Notes: generated by a model from the letters alone, not told the origin. Positions 24,073-32,744 are shown, counted from the stretch's first letter. The stretch: 49,972 nucleotides of DNA from UBA1731 sp964440985 (GCA_964440985.1 CAYTWE010000012.1:1-49972); one strand, 5' to 3'. Made by a program: numbers and translations.

Positions 24073-24106
24073 TTTTTCGGATTTGGATTGTCCTGTGCGA
24101 AGCACG
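24073..24106. repeat. Dispersed extragenic repeat (copy A)
   Basis: ATTTTTCGG, ATTG, CCTG and GCGAAGCAC blocks match 49575-49607 at about 30 of 34 positions with one gap. A GGCGGCAATC...GGATGCC tail follows here and a related tail occurs near 20030-20055. It lies in the spacer after bioA. Confidence 0.55.
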
Positions 24107-24123
24107 GCGGCAATCGGATGCCG

Positions 24124-25398
24124 TCATTCGTGGAAGTCACTGTCTTCGGCGGACAGGTCGGGTTCGCACGACGCAAGATCTCGAATCGCTGAGCATATCC
24201 TATCGACCGTTGACGTATCCGAGACGAGCGGCGGCATGGTGTAGATGAAGTTGCAAAACGGACGCAGCCACACGCCATGTCCATCTATCACCCGCTCGAT
24301 GTCGGCGCGAGCCGGCATCCGCTCCACCTCGACAATGCCGACTGCGCCCTTCACGCGCACATCCCTCACGTTCGGGAGCGGACGGCACGGCGCAAGTCCA
24401 TCGGCAAGCTCACGCTCGATGCGCGACACCTTGGCCGCATAGCCACCCTCCGAAAACAGCTTGAGCGAAGCGATGCCGGCGGCACATGCGATCGGGTTGG
24501 CCATGTACGTCGGGCCGTGCATGAACGCGCCGGGTCTGCCGCCGGAGATCGTCTCGGCTACACGAGCAGATGCAATCGTCGCCGCAAGCGTGACGTGTCC
24601 GCCGGTCAGCGCCTTGCCCACGCACATCACGTCCGGCACGACGCCTGCCCACTCCCCCGCCCAAAGCGGACCGGTACGGTGAAAGCCCGCCGCGATTTCG
24701 TCGAAGATGAGAAGCATCCCCTTTTCATCGCAGAGGGCACGAAGACGACGCAGGTATTCCGGATCGTAGAACCGCATAGCGTTTGCCGCCTGAAACACGG
24801 GTTCGCAGATGACGGCGGCAATTTCGTCTCCATGCCTCTCCACCGCCTCGACGGCAGTGGAGAAGTCAAGCGGCGACGCAAAATGGTGCTTCGGCATTAT
24901 CTGACGGAACAGCGTGTGCATCCCGTCCGGATCGCTGAGCGCCATCGCGCAGCAGGTGTCGCCATGATATCCGCCCTTGAGCGCAAGCAGCTTCCCCCTG
25001 TTCGGAAATCCCCTGGCGTTCTGATACTGAACCGCCATCTTTGCGGCGACCTCGACGGCTATTGAGCCTGAATCGGCAAAGAACACGCGGTCAAGCCCCG
25101 GCGGCGCAAACTCCGTCAGCCGCTGCGCAAGTTCGATCGCCGGCTCATGCGTCAGCCCGCCGAACATCACGTGCGAAAGCCGTTCGCCCTGACGGCGCAT
25201 CGCCTCCACAATTGCTGGATGGCTGTGACCGTGCGCAACGCACCACCAGCTTGAGACGGCATCTGTGAGCGTACGCCCGTCGGACAGCGTCAGTTCCGTT
25301 CCGCTTGCCGATTTCACAAGACGCACGGGCGGCGGATTTGCAATCGAAGCGTACGGATGCCAAATGTGCCGGCGGTCGAATTCAAGTGCGTCCATCAT
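24124..25398 (-). CDS. bioA: Adenosylmethionine-8-amino-7-oxononanoate aminotransferase
   Basis: A 424-residue class III aminotransferase. It makes 7,8-diaminopelargonate in biotin synthesis, using SAM as amino donor. FDRRHIWHPYAS near the start is a BioA signature; the PLP site is in CVGKALTGG, with IFDEIAAGFHRTG upstream and the MHGPTYMANP segment after. The start MMDALEFDRRH fits E. coli BioA; the second Met is equally possible, and a Met 30 bases further up overlaps the bioD stop. It is last in a thi-bio unit. Confidence 0.92.
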   Translation of the reverse strand: MMDALEFDRRHIWHPYASIANPPPVRLVKSASGTELTLSDGRTLTDAVSSWWCVAHGHSHPAIVEAMRRQGERLSHVMFGGLTHEPAIELAQRLTEFAPPGLDRVFFADSGSIAVEVAAKMAVQYQNARGFPNRGKLLALKGGYHGDTCCAMALSDPDGMHTLFRQIMPKHHFASPLDFSTAVEAVERHGDEIAAVICEPVFQAANAMRFYDPEYLRRLRALCDEKGMLLIFDEIAAGFHRTGPLWAGEWAGVVPDVMCVGKALTGGHVTLAATIASARVAETISGGRPGAFMHGPTYMANPIACAAGIASLKLFSEGGYAAKVSRIERELADGLAPCRPLPNVRDVRVKGAVGIVEVERMPARADIERVIDGHGVWLRPFCNFIYTMPPLVSDTSTVDRICSAIRDLASCEPDLSAEDSDFHE

Positions 25399-25421
25399 GT
25401 CTCTTTCTTGGCTGTCGGCGT

Positions 25422-26108
25422 TCACCATCCGAGCCGCTCGAATATCCCGCTGAAATCGGGGGCGGAATCCTCTGCGATGTCCGGCATGATTTCCACCGGA
25501 CATCCAATGCCCAGCTTCTTCAGATATCTTGACACTGCATCCACGGCGTCGTCGAAAAGAAGCCCGTCAGTCTCAGGGAAGGAGTTCATCACAACTCCGG
25601 CGACAGACATCCCGCGCCTTGCCGCCGCCTCAATCGACAGCAGGGTATGGTTGATTGCGCCAAGCCTTCCGCTTGCCACAAGCACGAGCGGCCAATCATG
25701 ACGCAGTGCAAAATCTACAGCAAGCACATCGTCCGTCAACGGTACGCAAAGTCCGCCTGCCCCCTCGACCAGCACGGCGTCGTGGCATCGCGCACATTCG
25801 GCAACCGAGGCGGCGATCCGTCCGAGGTCGACCTTGCGCCCTTCGAGGTTCGCCGCAAGCAGCGGCGACGACGGAAACTTGAATATCTGCGGAGCGGTCA
25901 ATCCTGCATCGTCTTCCGGGAATCTGCCCACGCCGGCCATTTCACGATGCACATAAAGGTCTTCGGAATATCCGTCGCATCCCGTCTGCACCATCTTCAC
26001 GGAGATCCAGTCGCGTCCGGAATCCTGAAGCGCACGACACATCGCACCGACGACCACAGTTTTGCCGACACCCGTATCGATGCCGGATACGAAGCAGACG
26101 TTGCCCAT
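25422..26108 (-). CDS. bioD: Dethiobiotin synthetase
   Basis: A 228-residue P-loop protein. It closes the ureido ring of dethiobiotin from diaminopelargonate, CO2 and ATP. It has FVSGIDTGVGKT at the start, the VKMVQTG segment and VEGAGGLCVPL. The start MGNVCF overlaps the thiE stop by one base and has AAGGAG 6 bases before. It acts just after BioA in the pathway; bioB and bioF are not in the window. Confidence 0.92.
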   Translation of the reverse strand: MGNVCFVSGIDTGVGKTVVVGAMCRALQDSGRDWISVKMVQTGCDGYSEDLYVHREMAGVGRFPEDDAGLTAPQIFKFPSSPLLAANLEGRKVDLGRIAASVAECARCHDAVLVEGAGGLCVPLTDDVLAVDFALRHDWPLVLVASGRLGAINHTLLSIEAAARRGMSVAGVVMNSFPETDGLLFDDAVDAVSRYLKKLGIGCPVEIMPDIAEDSAPDFSGIFERLGW

Positions 26109-26713
26109 CACCGCTCCTTCAGTCTCATGATGGCCGAGTACGGATCTGCGCTGCCGCACACCGCACGCACCACAGCGAAGTTGCGCGCCCCAGCCGCAAT
26201 CACGTCCGGCAGACGCACCGCATCTATGCCGCCGATCGCCACCGCAGGATGCGCGGCGGCGGCGATCATTGCGGACATCACGTCAAGTCCAAGCGTCGGG
26301 TCGGGGATGTCCTTTGTCGGCGTCGCATAGACGGGGCCGACGCCGATGTAGTCGACCGGCTCCGTCCGCGACGCCGCCACCTGAGCGGGATTGTGGGTGG
26401 AAAGCCCCACAATACCAAGACTGGGATGACGCGAACGCACCTCGGTGGGCGGCATGTCGCCCTGCCCGACATGTACGCCATCCGCTCCGACCTCCTCTGC
26501 GATTGTCGGATCGTCATTCACTATGAACAGCGTATCCGTGCCGGCCGTCACGCTGCGCACATCGTGCGCCACACGCACGATGTCGGCACGGGGGACGTGT
26601 TTCATGCGCAGCTGGACGATCTTCACGCCCGCCCGCACTGCGGCCTCCGCGCATCTCGCATAGCCGACGACGGGATCCGTCATCACGAGATAAAGGCCGA
26701 ATCCATCGGTCAT
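26108..26713 (-). CDS. thiE: Thiamine-phosphate synthase
   Basis: A 201-residue TIM-barrel enzyme. It couples the HMP pyrimidine pyrophosphate with thiazole phosphate. QLRMK near the start (KIVQLRMKHV), FIVNDDP, GVHVGQGDMP and GPVYATPTK are all ThiE landmarks. The phosphate-binding glycines are in VAIGGIDA. The start overlaps thi4 by 4 bases. The pyrimidine-branch genes thiC and thiD are not in the window. Confidence 0.92.
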   Translation of the reverse strand: MTDGFGLYLVMTDPVVGYARCAEAAVRAGVKIVQLRMKHVPRADIVRVAHDVRSVTAGTDTLFIVNDDPTIAEEVGADGVHVGQGDMPPTEVRSRHPSLGIVGLSTHNPAQVAASRTEPVDYIGVGPVYATPTKDIPDPTLGLDVMSAMIAAAAHPAVAIGGIDAVRLPDVIAAGARNFAVVRAVCGSADPYSAIMRLKER

Positions 26714-27489
26714 CTGGCAAGATCCTCAAGAACGATCTGCGCAATCTTGCGTCCACTCTTCAACATTCCTCCGAAGATCGGCCCCATGCGGAATCCGCCC
26801 TGCGCATTGTTCGCGGCCATGCCTGAGGCGTAGAGGCCGGGATAGAGACGCTTTGTGTTATCCACCGTCGTTCGCTCGCCGTCCGCCATCCACATCGGCT
26901 TTTCGCCGAGGATGCCGCCCGTCGGGGAGTCTATCTTCACGCCGGCCTTGCCGACAGCCTTGTTTATGATTTCGCTCGGATGCCCCGTGCCGTCTATGAG
27001 CGCCCGCGTCATCACGACGATCGGATCGACGTGCATCTCAAGCCGTGCAACAGGATTCCAGTTTATCACGACACCGGAGACGACACCGTCATGCATGACG
27101 ATATCCTCAACCCTGACGGCATTGAATATCGTGGCGCCGGCCTTGCGCGCCCCGAATATGAGACCGCTCGCCATCTCGACCGAGTCGACCGTGTGGTAGT
27201 CGCCGTCCACAGGGACGGTCGTGACGCCGAACTCGTGCAGTATCTCGGCGGCGTCGTTCTGCACCACAACCTCGTTCATCAGCATTCCGCCGCCCCATGT
27301 GCCGCCGCCGGGCGCGAGCTTCGATTCGAACACCGCAACCTTGCGGCCGGCCAAGGCAAGATCGTGGGCGGCCACAAGACCGGATGGCCCCGCTCCGACA
27401 ATCGCAACGTCTATGGCGAGGTTGCTTTCGAGTTTCTTGAAATAACTCCGGACGATCGCGCCGGAGATGGTTTCTTCCATCACTTTCAC
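26710..27489 (-). CDS. thi4: THI4-family thiazole synthase, probably sulfide-dependent
   Basis: A 259-residue FAD/NAD-fold protein with IVGAGPSGLVAAHDLA, GGGTWGGGMLMNEV and the C-terminal MAANNAQGGFRMGPIFGGML. THI4 makes the ADP-thiazole from NAD and glycine. At the position of the sulfur-donating Cys of yeast THI4 this protein has His (LEMHVDPIVV), as in the archaeal enzymes that use free sulfide catalytically. The GTG start was chosen: it has GGAGG 8 bases upstream; the ATG three codons later has 17 bases. The gene replaces thiG/thiF/thiS/thiO. A TPP riboswitch covers the ribosome site. Confidence 0.9.
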   Translation of the reverse strand: MKVMEETISGAIVRSYFKKLESNLAIDVAIVGAGPSGLVAAHDLALAGRKVAVFESKLAPGGGTWGGGMLMNEVVVQNDAAEILHEFGVTTVPVDGDYHTVDSVEMASGLIFGARKAGATIFNAVRVEDIVMHDGVVSGVVINWNPVARLEMHVDPIVVMTRALIDGTGHPSEIINKAVGKAGVKIDSPTGGILGEKPMWMADGERTTVDNTKRLYPGLYASGMAANNAQGGFRMGPIFGGMLKSGRKIAQIVLEDLAR

Positions 27490-27494
27490 TTTTG

Positions 27495-27571
27495 TTTCCT
27501 CCGCAGGCATTACCCTGTTCAGGTTATACGGGTTTCATCTCAGCATCCGGAACCGTTCCGGCAGCACCCCG
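27495..27571 (-). promoter_or_regulatory. TPP riboswitch
   Basis: The leader of thi4 has all core TPP-aptamer blocks in order: GGGGTGC, a CCGGAACGGTTCCGG hairpin, CTGAGATGAAACCC, ACCTGAACAGGGTAATGCC and GCGGAGGA. The last block contains the thi4 Shine-Dalgarno (27498-27502), so ligand binding should hide the ribosome site. No terminator lies between aptamer and gene, which favours translational control. Confidence 0.93.
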
Positions 27572-27582
27572 ATTGGCGCGCA

Positions 27583-27591
27583 ATTATACCA
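27583..27591 (-). promoter_or_regulatory. Extended -10 promoter of the thi4-thiE-bioD-bioA unit
   Basis: TGTGGTATAAT (TATAAT at 27583-27588) lies 11 bases upstream of the riboswitch. No clear -35 is visible, as for other extended -10 promoters here. Confidence 0.6.
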
Positions 27592-27660
27592 CACCGCGTC
27601 TACGCTGGAGCGTGGCAATTTTATTTTTTTGTCCTGCGGCAGCACCCGCACGGACAGCCG

Positions 27661-29415
27661 CTATCCTTCACGCTCGGACAGCTCCAGCCAGCGCGTCTCC
27701 GCTTCATCGAGTGCGGTCCGCACCTGCGGAAGCCGTTCCATCAGGGCGACGGCTTTTGCGTTGTCGCGGGAATAGATCGTCGCATCGGACAGCGCAGCTT
27801 CGATGTCGGCCATCTCCGCTTCGAGCGCCGACATCCTTTCCGGAAGCTGCTCCAGCTCGCGCTTCTCCATGTATGAAAGCTTCCGTCCGGCGGGACGGAC
27901 TGGCGATGCGGTCGCGGCGGCGGTCGGTGCAGTCCGCTCCCGCTTCTCCGCTTTCGCGACATCCTTGAGCAGACGCGCCGCCTCGGCGTACCCGCCTGCG
28001 CACACGCGCACCTCGCCGTCCCCCGCCAGCACATAAGTGGAGGTCACCACGTTGTCGAGAAATTCGCGGTCGTGCGACACGACAAGCAGTGTGCCGCCGT
28101 AGTTCAGCAGCTGTTCCTCAAGAAGCTCCAGCGTCTCGACGTCGAGATCGTTCGTAGGCTCGTCCATCACGAGAAGGTTCGACGGCTTGAGGAAAAGCCG
28201 CGCCAAGAGCAGACGCGCCTTCTCGCCGCCGGAAAGCGCCTTGACCGGAGTGCGGCATCGCTCCGGCGTGAACAGGAAATCCGCAAGGTACGAATACACA
28301 TGCTTCGATACGCCGCCCACAGTCACAACATCGCAGTCCGCAGCGACGGACTCCTTGACCGTGACTTCCGGATCGAGCTGCGCACGCAGCTGGTCGAAGA
28401 ACGCCATCTCCACCCGCGTACCAAGCGTGACCGCGCCGGACGCCGGACTCAACGCTCCCGTGAGCAGCTTGAGCAGTGTCGTCTTCCCGGCTCCGTTGTC
28501 CCCTACGATCCCGATCCTCTCGCCTTTCAGTATGTCTGCGGTGAAATCCTTTACGACCTCACGATCCCCGTACGAGAACGAAAGCCCCTCTATCTTGATT
28601 ACGCGATCGCCGGACGATGCCGCAGTGTCAAGCTTCAGCGACGCCGTCCCGATGGCGGATCTTCTGTTCGCAAATTCAAGGCGCAGCTGACGCAACGCCT
28701 CCACGCGTCCCTGGTTGCGCCGCCGCCGAGCCTTTACGCCCTGACGGATCCAGGCCTCCTCCTGCGCGAGCTTCTTCGCCTTGCGCTCCCACAGCACAGC
28801 CTCATCGGCCAACAGGTCGGCCTTGCGCTGAAGGAACGTGCGGTAGTCGCAATTCCAGCCGGCGAGACGCCCTCGGTCAAGATCGTACACGTAAGTGGCC
28901 ACATCCTTCAGGAATGCGCGGTCGTGCGTCACGAACAGAAACGCCGTGTCGGTCTGGCGGCGTATGAACGCCTCAAGCCACTCGATCGAAGCGACGTCAA
29001 GATGGTTTGTCGGTTCGTCGAGCAGCACAAGATCCGGCTCGTTGGACAAAGCCCGCGCAAGCAGCGCACGTCTGCGCAGACCGCCTGAAAGCGTATTGAA
29101 CACGTCATCCGGGTTCAGCCCCATCTGAGAGACGTATCGCTCCGACCGCGCAACGTCCATGACCGTGCCGGGACGGTCGTGCGGAACCTCCTGCTCAAGA
29201 AACGCCACCTTGAGATCCGGTGCCCTGATGATCTCGCCGGTATCCGGTTCAAGCCGCCCGGCGATGACTTTCAGCAGCGTGGACTTCCCTTCACCGTTCC
29301 TTCCTGTGACGCAGGCGCGAACGCCGCTTTCCACGTTGAGCGACACGTCTTCAAGCACTGGGTCGCCGCCGAATGCAAGCGACACGGAACGGAGTGACAG
29401 CAGATGGCGCGACAT
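27661..29415 (-). CDS. uup: ABC-F family ATPase, Uup-like
   Basis: A 584-residue protein with two ABC nucleotide-binding domains and no membrane segments. Walker A motifs are GRNGEGKSTLL and GDNGAGKTTLL; signatures are TLSGGLRRRALLARAL and LSGGEKARLLLARL; Walker B includes LVLLDEPTNHLD and LLVMDEPTNDLD. The inter-domain linker is basic, and the C-terminal coiled coil (about 500-584) matches Uup. ABC-F proteins act on ribosomes. It follows queC by 3 bases. Confidence 0.88.
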   Translation of the reverse strand: MSRHLLSLRSVSLAFGGDPVLEDVSLNVESGVRACVTGRNGEGKSTLLKVIAGRLEPDTGEIIRAPDLKVAFLEQEVPHDRPGTVMDVARSERYVSQMGLNPDDVFNTLSGGLRRRALLARALSNEPDLVLLDEPTNHLDVASIEWLEAFIRRQTDTAFLFVTHDRAFLKDVATYVYDLDRGRLAGWNCDYRTFLQRKADLLADEAVLWERKAKKLAQEEAWIRQGVKARRRRNQGRVEALRQLRLEFANRRSAIGTASLKLDTAASSGDRVIKIEGLSFSYGDREVVKDFTADILKGERIGIVGDNGAGKTTLLKLLTGALSPASGAVTLGTRVEMAFFDQLRAQLDPEVTVKESVAADCDVVTVGGVSKHVYSYLADFLFTPERCRTPVKALSGGEKARLLLARLFLKPSNLLVMDEPTNDLDVETLELLEEQLLNYGGTLLVVSHDREFLDNVVTSTYVLAGDGEVRVCAGGYAEAARLLKDVAKAEKRERTAPTAAATASPVRPAGRKLSYMEKRELEQLPERMSALEAEMADIEAALSDATIYSRDNAKAVALMERLPQVRTALDEAETRWLELSEREG

Positions 29416-29418
29416 CCC

Positions 29419-30117
29419 CTATGCCCCCCTGCCCATGCCTCTGCGGCGGCGTTTCCCGCCGTCTGCGGTCTTGCGCACGGCAAATTCGTCAAACCCGCGA
29501 TTGCGCAGAACGCAGGCCGGACACTTCCCGCAGCCTCTGCCGGGAACACCGTTGTAGCACGTCACAGTCTCGTTCTCTATCACATCGAGTATGCCGAGAC
29601 TGTCGGCCAGCGCCCATTCGTCAGCCTTGGACATATGCATGAACGGCGTGACGATCTTGACCGGCCATTCAAGCGCCAGCCGCAGCATCCTCTGCTGCGC
29701 CCTGATGAACGCCTCTCGGCAATCCGGATATCCGGAATAGTCCGCCTCGGAAACGCCGGTGTAGAGTTCAGTCGCACCAAGGCTCTTCGCCCAGACCGCC
29801 GCCGAAAGGAGGAAGAACGCATTGCGACCCTCCACCACGGTGGTCGGACAGCTCGCGCCCTTCCGCCTTTCGATGGGTGCAGTCTTAGACATCAGCGCGT
29901 TGCTCGTTATGTGGCGATAGAAGTCGAGCGACACGACCTTGTGCTCCGCCACCATGAACCTGCGGGCGAGCCTTTTGGCGAATTTGACCTCGATCGAATG
30001 CCTCTGCCCGTACGCGAACGTGATGGCGTACACGTTCTCCGCGCCGTGCTTCCGCACCGCAAGCGCAAGGCACGTCGCCGAATCCTGTCCGCCCGAAAGT
30101 ACAACAACCGCTTTCAT
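29419..30117 (-). CDS. queC: 7-cyano-7-deazaguanine synthase
   Basis: A 232-residue PP-loop enzyme. It converts 7-carboxy-7-deazaguanine to preQ0 for queuosine synthesis. VLSGGQDSATCLALA is the PP-loop and GRGCGKCPACVLR the zinc site. The C-terminus is a basic tail (GGKRRRRGMGRG) beyond the usual end. Its start overlaps the nadD/HAD stop (ATGA). No other queuosine genes are in the window. Confidence 0.92.
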   Translation of the reverse strand: MKAVVVLSGGQDSATCLALAVRKHGAENVYAITFAYGQRHSIEVKFAKRLARRFMVAEHKVVSLDFYRHITSNALMSKTAPIERRKGASCPTTVVEGRNAFFLLSAAVWAKSLGATELYTGVSEADYSGYPDCREAFIRAQQRMLRLALEWPVKIVTPFMHMSKADEWALADSLGILDVIENETVTCYNGVPGRGCGKCPACVLRNRGFDEFAVRKTADGGKRRRRGMGRGA

Positions 30118-31193
30118 GCCTCTGCCCTGTATATCTGCGAACGCCAGCCAAAGCCCGTGGCGGCGGACACGTTCTGCTCCGTGTCGTCGAGAAAGAGAAG
30201 TTCGTGAGGAGCAAGCCCCATCCGCTCCGCCGCCAGATCGTATATCCGTCTCTCCGGCTTCACCATCCTCTCGATTCCGGATATGACCTCCATGTCGAGA
30301 AGCGCGGAGTACTCAGCACATCGCGGAATGAACAGGCGCTCGTGGAAGTCCTCTGACATGTTTGAAAGCACCCCAAGTCTTTTGCCGATCCGCTTCAGAT
30401 CCTTCATGAGCGCAAGCGTATGCCGGGACAGCGTCTTCACCCACGCCTCCGCATCAACGCGCCACAGCTCCGAGAGCTGCGCATCGGTCGGCGGAGGCAA
30501 TCCGCCGTTCTCGAAGATCAACCGGTACATTTCGCCGAAGGAACATTCGCCGCCATCCCATCTGGCGCGGAATTTGCGCCAGCCGTCGTCGAACGCCGCC
30601 CGCGAAAGGCCAAGCGATTCGCAGTACGGACGCAGTTCGTCGCCGTCCCCTGCGAACGGCGAGACAGATATGACCCCGCCAAAATCGAACACCACACCGC
30701 GCGCAGAAAGAAAATCATCCACCGCCGGCGGCACCAAGTCCCTCACAGGTTCGCCGTGCGACAGGCGGTTGCGCACCTCCGTCGAAGACTCCTTCGTGCG
30801 GGGGAACGTCACAAACCGGACGAGACGGGCAAGCTCCTCCGCCTCCCTCCATCGCGAAACCTCTCCGGCGTTGTCTTCACCGATTATGAAGAACAGCTCC
30901 GCATCTGGATGACGCGACTTCACCTCTCGCACGGTGTCTATCGTGTACGATTCGCCGCCGCGCCTGAGTTCGATGTCGCAAGGCTCCAGCAGCGGATGAG
31001 GGGCGCAGGCGTACTTCACAAGCGTCCATCTCAGCGCATCGAAACCGCTCTCCGCCTTGAACGGATTGTGCGCCGCCGGAATCACAAGCACCCTCTCAAG
31101 GGAATGTTCCGCCGCCGCCCTCAACGCAACGCCGATGTGTCCGGAATGAATCGGATTGAACGTCCCGCCGAATATGCCGATGCGCTTTGTCAT
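30114..31193 (-). CDS. nadD: Fusion of nicotinate-nucleotide adenylyltransferase and HAD hydrolase
   Basis: A 359-residue two-domain protein. Residues 1-155 are a NadD domain: IGIFGGTFNPIHSGHIG, AAHNPFK, GGESYTIDTVRE, IGEDNAGEVSRWREAEEL and SSTEVRNRLSHG. The loop between the last two blocks is much shorter than usual, so the domain is about 35 residues short. From residue 157 a full HAD domain follows, with VVFDFGGV (nucleophile), LGVLSNMSE, MVKPERRIYDLA and LFLDDTEQN, like G1P- or FMN-type phosphatases. It probably still makes deamido-NAD. The start overlaps larC by ATGA; longer readings run into larC. Confidence 0.85.
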   Translation of the reverse strand: MTKRIGIFGGTFNPIHSGHIGVALRAAAEHSLERVLVIPAAHNPFKAESGFDALRWTLVKYACAPHPLLEPCDIELRRGGESYTIDTVREVKSRHPDAELFFIIGEDNAGEVSRWREAEELARLVRFVTFPRTKESSTEVRNRLSHGEPVRDLVPPAVDDFLSARGVVFDFGGVISVSPFAGDGDELRPYCESLGLSRAAFDDGWRKFRARWDGGECSFGEMYRLIFENGGLPPPTDAQLSELWRVDAEAWVKTLSRHTLALMKDLKRIGKRLGVLSNMSEDFHERLFIPRCAEYSALLDMEVISGIERMVKPERRIYDLAAERMGLAPHELLFLDDTEQNVSAATGFGWRSQIYRAEA

Positions 31194-32005
31194 GCCGCCT
31201 CGATCCTCAGTATGCGAAGTATCGCCGGGCGGCCGTAGTCCCGCTTGCCGAGACCGGTGCCGACGCCAAGCACCCTGTACGCGGGAGGCAGCGTGTCGCC
31301 TGTGCGGAACGCCGCCGCGAGGGCGATTCCCGTAGGGGTCACGCATTCGCCCTGCGTCGGTGAAGTCCGCAGAGGGATTCCTGTCGCCCGCGCAATCTCA
31401 AGCACCGCAGGCACCGGCACCGGCAGTTCGCCGTGCGCGCACATCACGGTGCCGCTCCCCTCCGCAAGGCCGGTCACCACACATTCGCTCTCCCCGATGT
31501 CGTCGAAGAGAACCGCCGCCGAGACGATGTCCACTATCGAATCTATCGCCCCCACTTCATGAAAATGAACTTCCTCGACCGGCTTCCCGTGGACTTTCGC
31601 CTCCGCCTCTGCGACAAGCCGGAACGCCCGCTTGGCAATCGCCCTCGCGGCGTCGCTCATCTCACCGCGATCGATGATCGCCTCTACGTCCGCAAGGTTG
31701 CGGTGTTCATGGTGATGGCCGCAGGACTGATGGTGTCCATGGCATCCGCAGCCTCCGTGACCGCAATCGCCGTGATGCCCGTGGTCGTGGCCATGATGAC
31801 GGCAACCTCCATGCGGAAGGATTACGTCGAAATCGGTGCCGGATATTCCGTACGACGACTTCTCGGCTATCTCGCAGGAGAACTCACCCCCAAGCCCCAA
31901 CGAATCGAGCGTCTTCCTCAACTTCTCTGCGCTCGCTCCGAGCGACAGCAATGCGCCGACCGTCATGTCGCCGGATATCCCGGCCGCCCCCTCAATGTAC
32001 AGCAT
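31190..32005 (-). CDS. larC: LarC-type nickel insertion protein, N-terminal domain only
   Basis: A 271-residue protein starting MLYIEGAAGISGDMTVGALL, a LarC signature. Residues 66-102 are an extreme His/Cys/Gly stretch that should bind Ni(II). VHFHEVGAIDSIVDI and TPTGIALAAAF also fit. LarC inserts nickel into the pincer cofactor of lactate racemase and related enzymes. The LarC2 domain, made in Lactobacillus by frameshifting, is absent: nadD follows at once with an ATGA overlap. GGGAGG precedes the ATG within larB. Confidence 0.88.
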   Translation of the reverse strand: MLYIEGAAGISGDMTVGALLSLGASAEKLRKTLDSLGLGGEFSCEIAEKSSYGISGTDFDVILPHGGCRHHGHDHGHHGDCGHGGCGCHGHHQSCGHHHEHRNLADVEAIIDRGEMSDAARAIAKRAFRLVAEAEAKVHGKPVEEVHFHEVGAIDSIVDIVSAAVLFDDIGESECVVTGLAEGSGTVMCAHGELPVPVPAVLEIARATGIPLRTSPTQGECVTPTGIALAAAFRTGDTLPPAYRVLGVGTGLGKRDYGRPAILRILRIEAA

Positions 32006-32744
32006 TCCGCTTTCCTCCCAGACCCATCCGACGCAAGATCCGGCAGGCTACAACCGCCGCACCGAAACCGTTGTCTATGTTCACCACGCTCACGCCTTCG
32101 GCGCACGAATTCAGCATCGCAAGCGCCGCCGCAACACCGCCTGCGCCGGCGCCATATCCCACCGACGTCGGCACGGCCACCACGGGTGCGGACACCAGAC
32201 CGGAGACGACGCTCGGCAAAGCGCCCTCCATTCCCGCGACGGCCACAACCACATCCGCTTTCCGCACCTCCTCGATTACGCCGAGAAGACGGTGAAGCCC
32301 AGCAACTCCGACATCGAAATAGCGCGACACCGCACCGCCGAAGAATTCAACCGTGCCCGCGCACTCCTCTGCCACCGGGATGTCCGCCGTTCCGCCGGTG
32401 AGCACCGCAACCGAACCTTTGAGCCGCCGGGCAGTGCGGGACGAAGTGCGCGGACGCTTCGGCGCAAGTGCAAGAAGGCGCCCTTCAGGGATGTACCTGA
32501 CGTTCCCGTCTGACGCGATGACGGCATCGGCCTGCTCCCGCGTGACACGTGTCGCAAGCGCGGACTGCCCCTTTTCGGCGAAAGATGCGAATATGCGCAC
32601 GAGCTGTTCCGGAGTCTTTCCTGGCCCGAACACCGTTTCGCCAAAGCCCGTCCTCTCCGGACGGGAGAAGTCCAGCCTGGCAAACTTCACATCGAAGCGA
32701 TCGCTGTCTGTGCCGTGCATTGTCATTAGCGTTTCCCGATTCAT
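31992..32744 (-). CDS. larB: LarB, pyridinium-3,5-biscarboxylate mononucleotide synthase
   Basis: A 250-residue protein with a PurE-like C-terminal half. It carboxylates and hydrolyses nicotinate adenine dinucleotide in the first step of pincer-cofactor synthesis. RLDFSRPERTGFGETVFGPGKT is the N-terminal LarB signature; LTGGTADIPVAEE, GVAGLHRLL and VAGMEGALPSVVSGL form the PurE-like part. It overlaps larC by 14 bases and tonB by ATGA. The sulfur-transfer gene larE and any target enzyme (LarA) are not in the window. Confidence 0.9.
   Translation of the reverse strand: MNRETLMTMHGTDSDRFDVKFARLDFSRPERTGFGETVFGPGKTPEQLVRIFASFAEKGQSALATRVTREQADAVIASDGNVRYIPEGRLLALAPKRPRTSSRTARRLKGSVAVLTGGTADIPVAEECAGTVEFFGGAVSRYFDVGVAGLHRLLGVIEEVRKADVVVAVAGMEGALPSVVSGLVSAPVVAVPTSVGYGAGAGGVAAALAMLNSCAEGVSVVNIDNGFGAAVVACRILRRMGLGGKRNAVH

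Noticed and set aside
27595..27660. Terminator between uup and thi4
   Set aside because: A stem exists, but on the transcribed strand it is followed by an A-run, not a U-run.
29419..30117. The PP-loop gene as larE, given the nearby larB and larC
   Set aside because: It has the queC zinc motif GCGKCPAC and the SGGQDS loop in queC context; LarE lacks that C-terminal zinc site.
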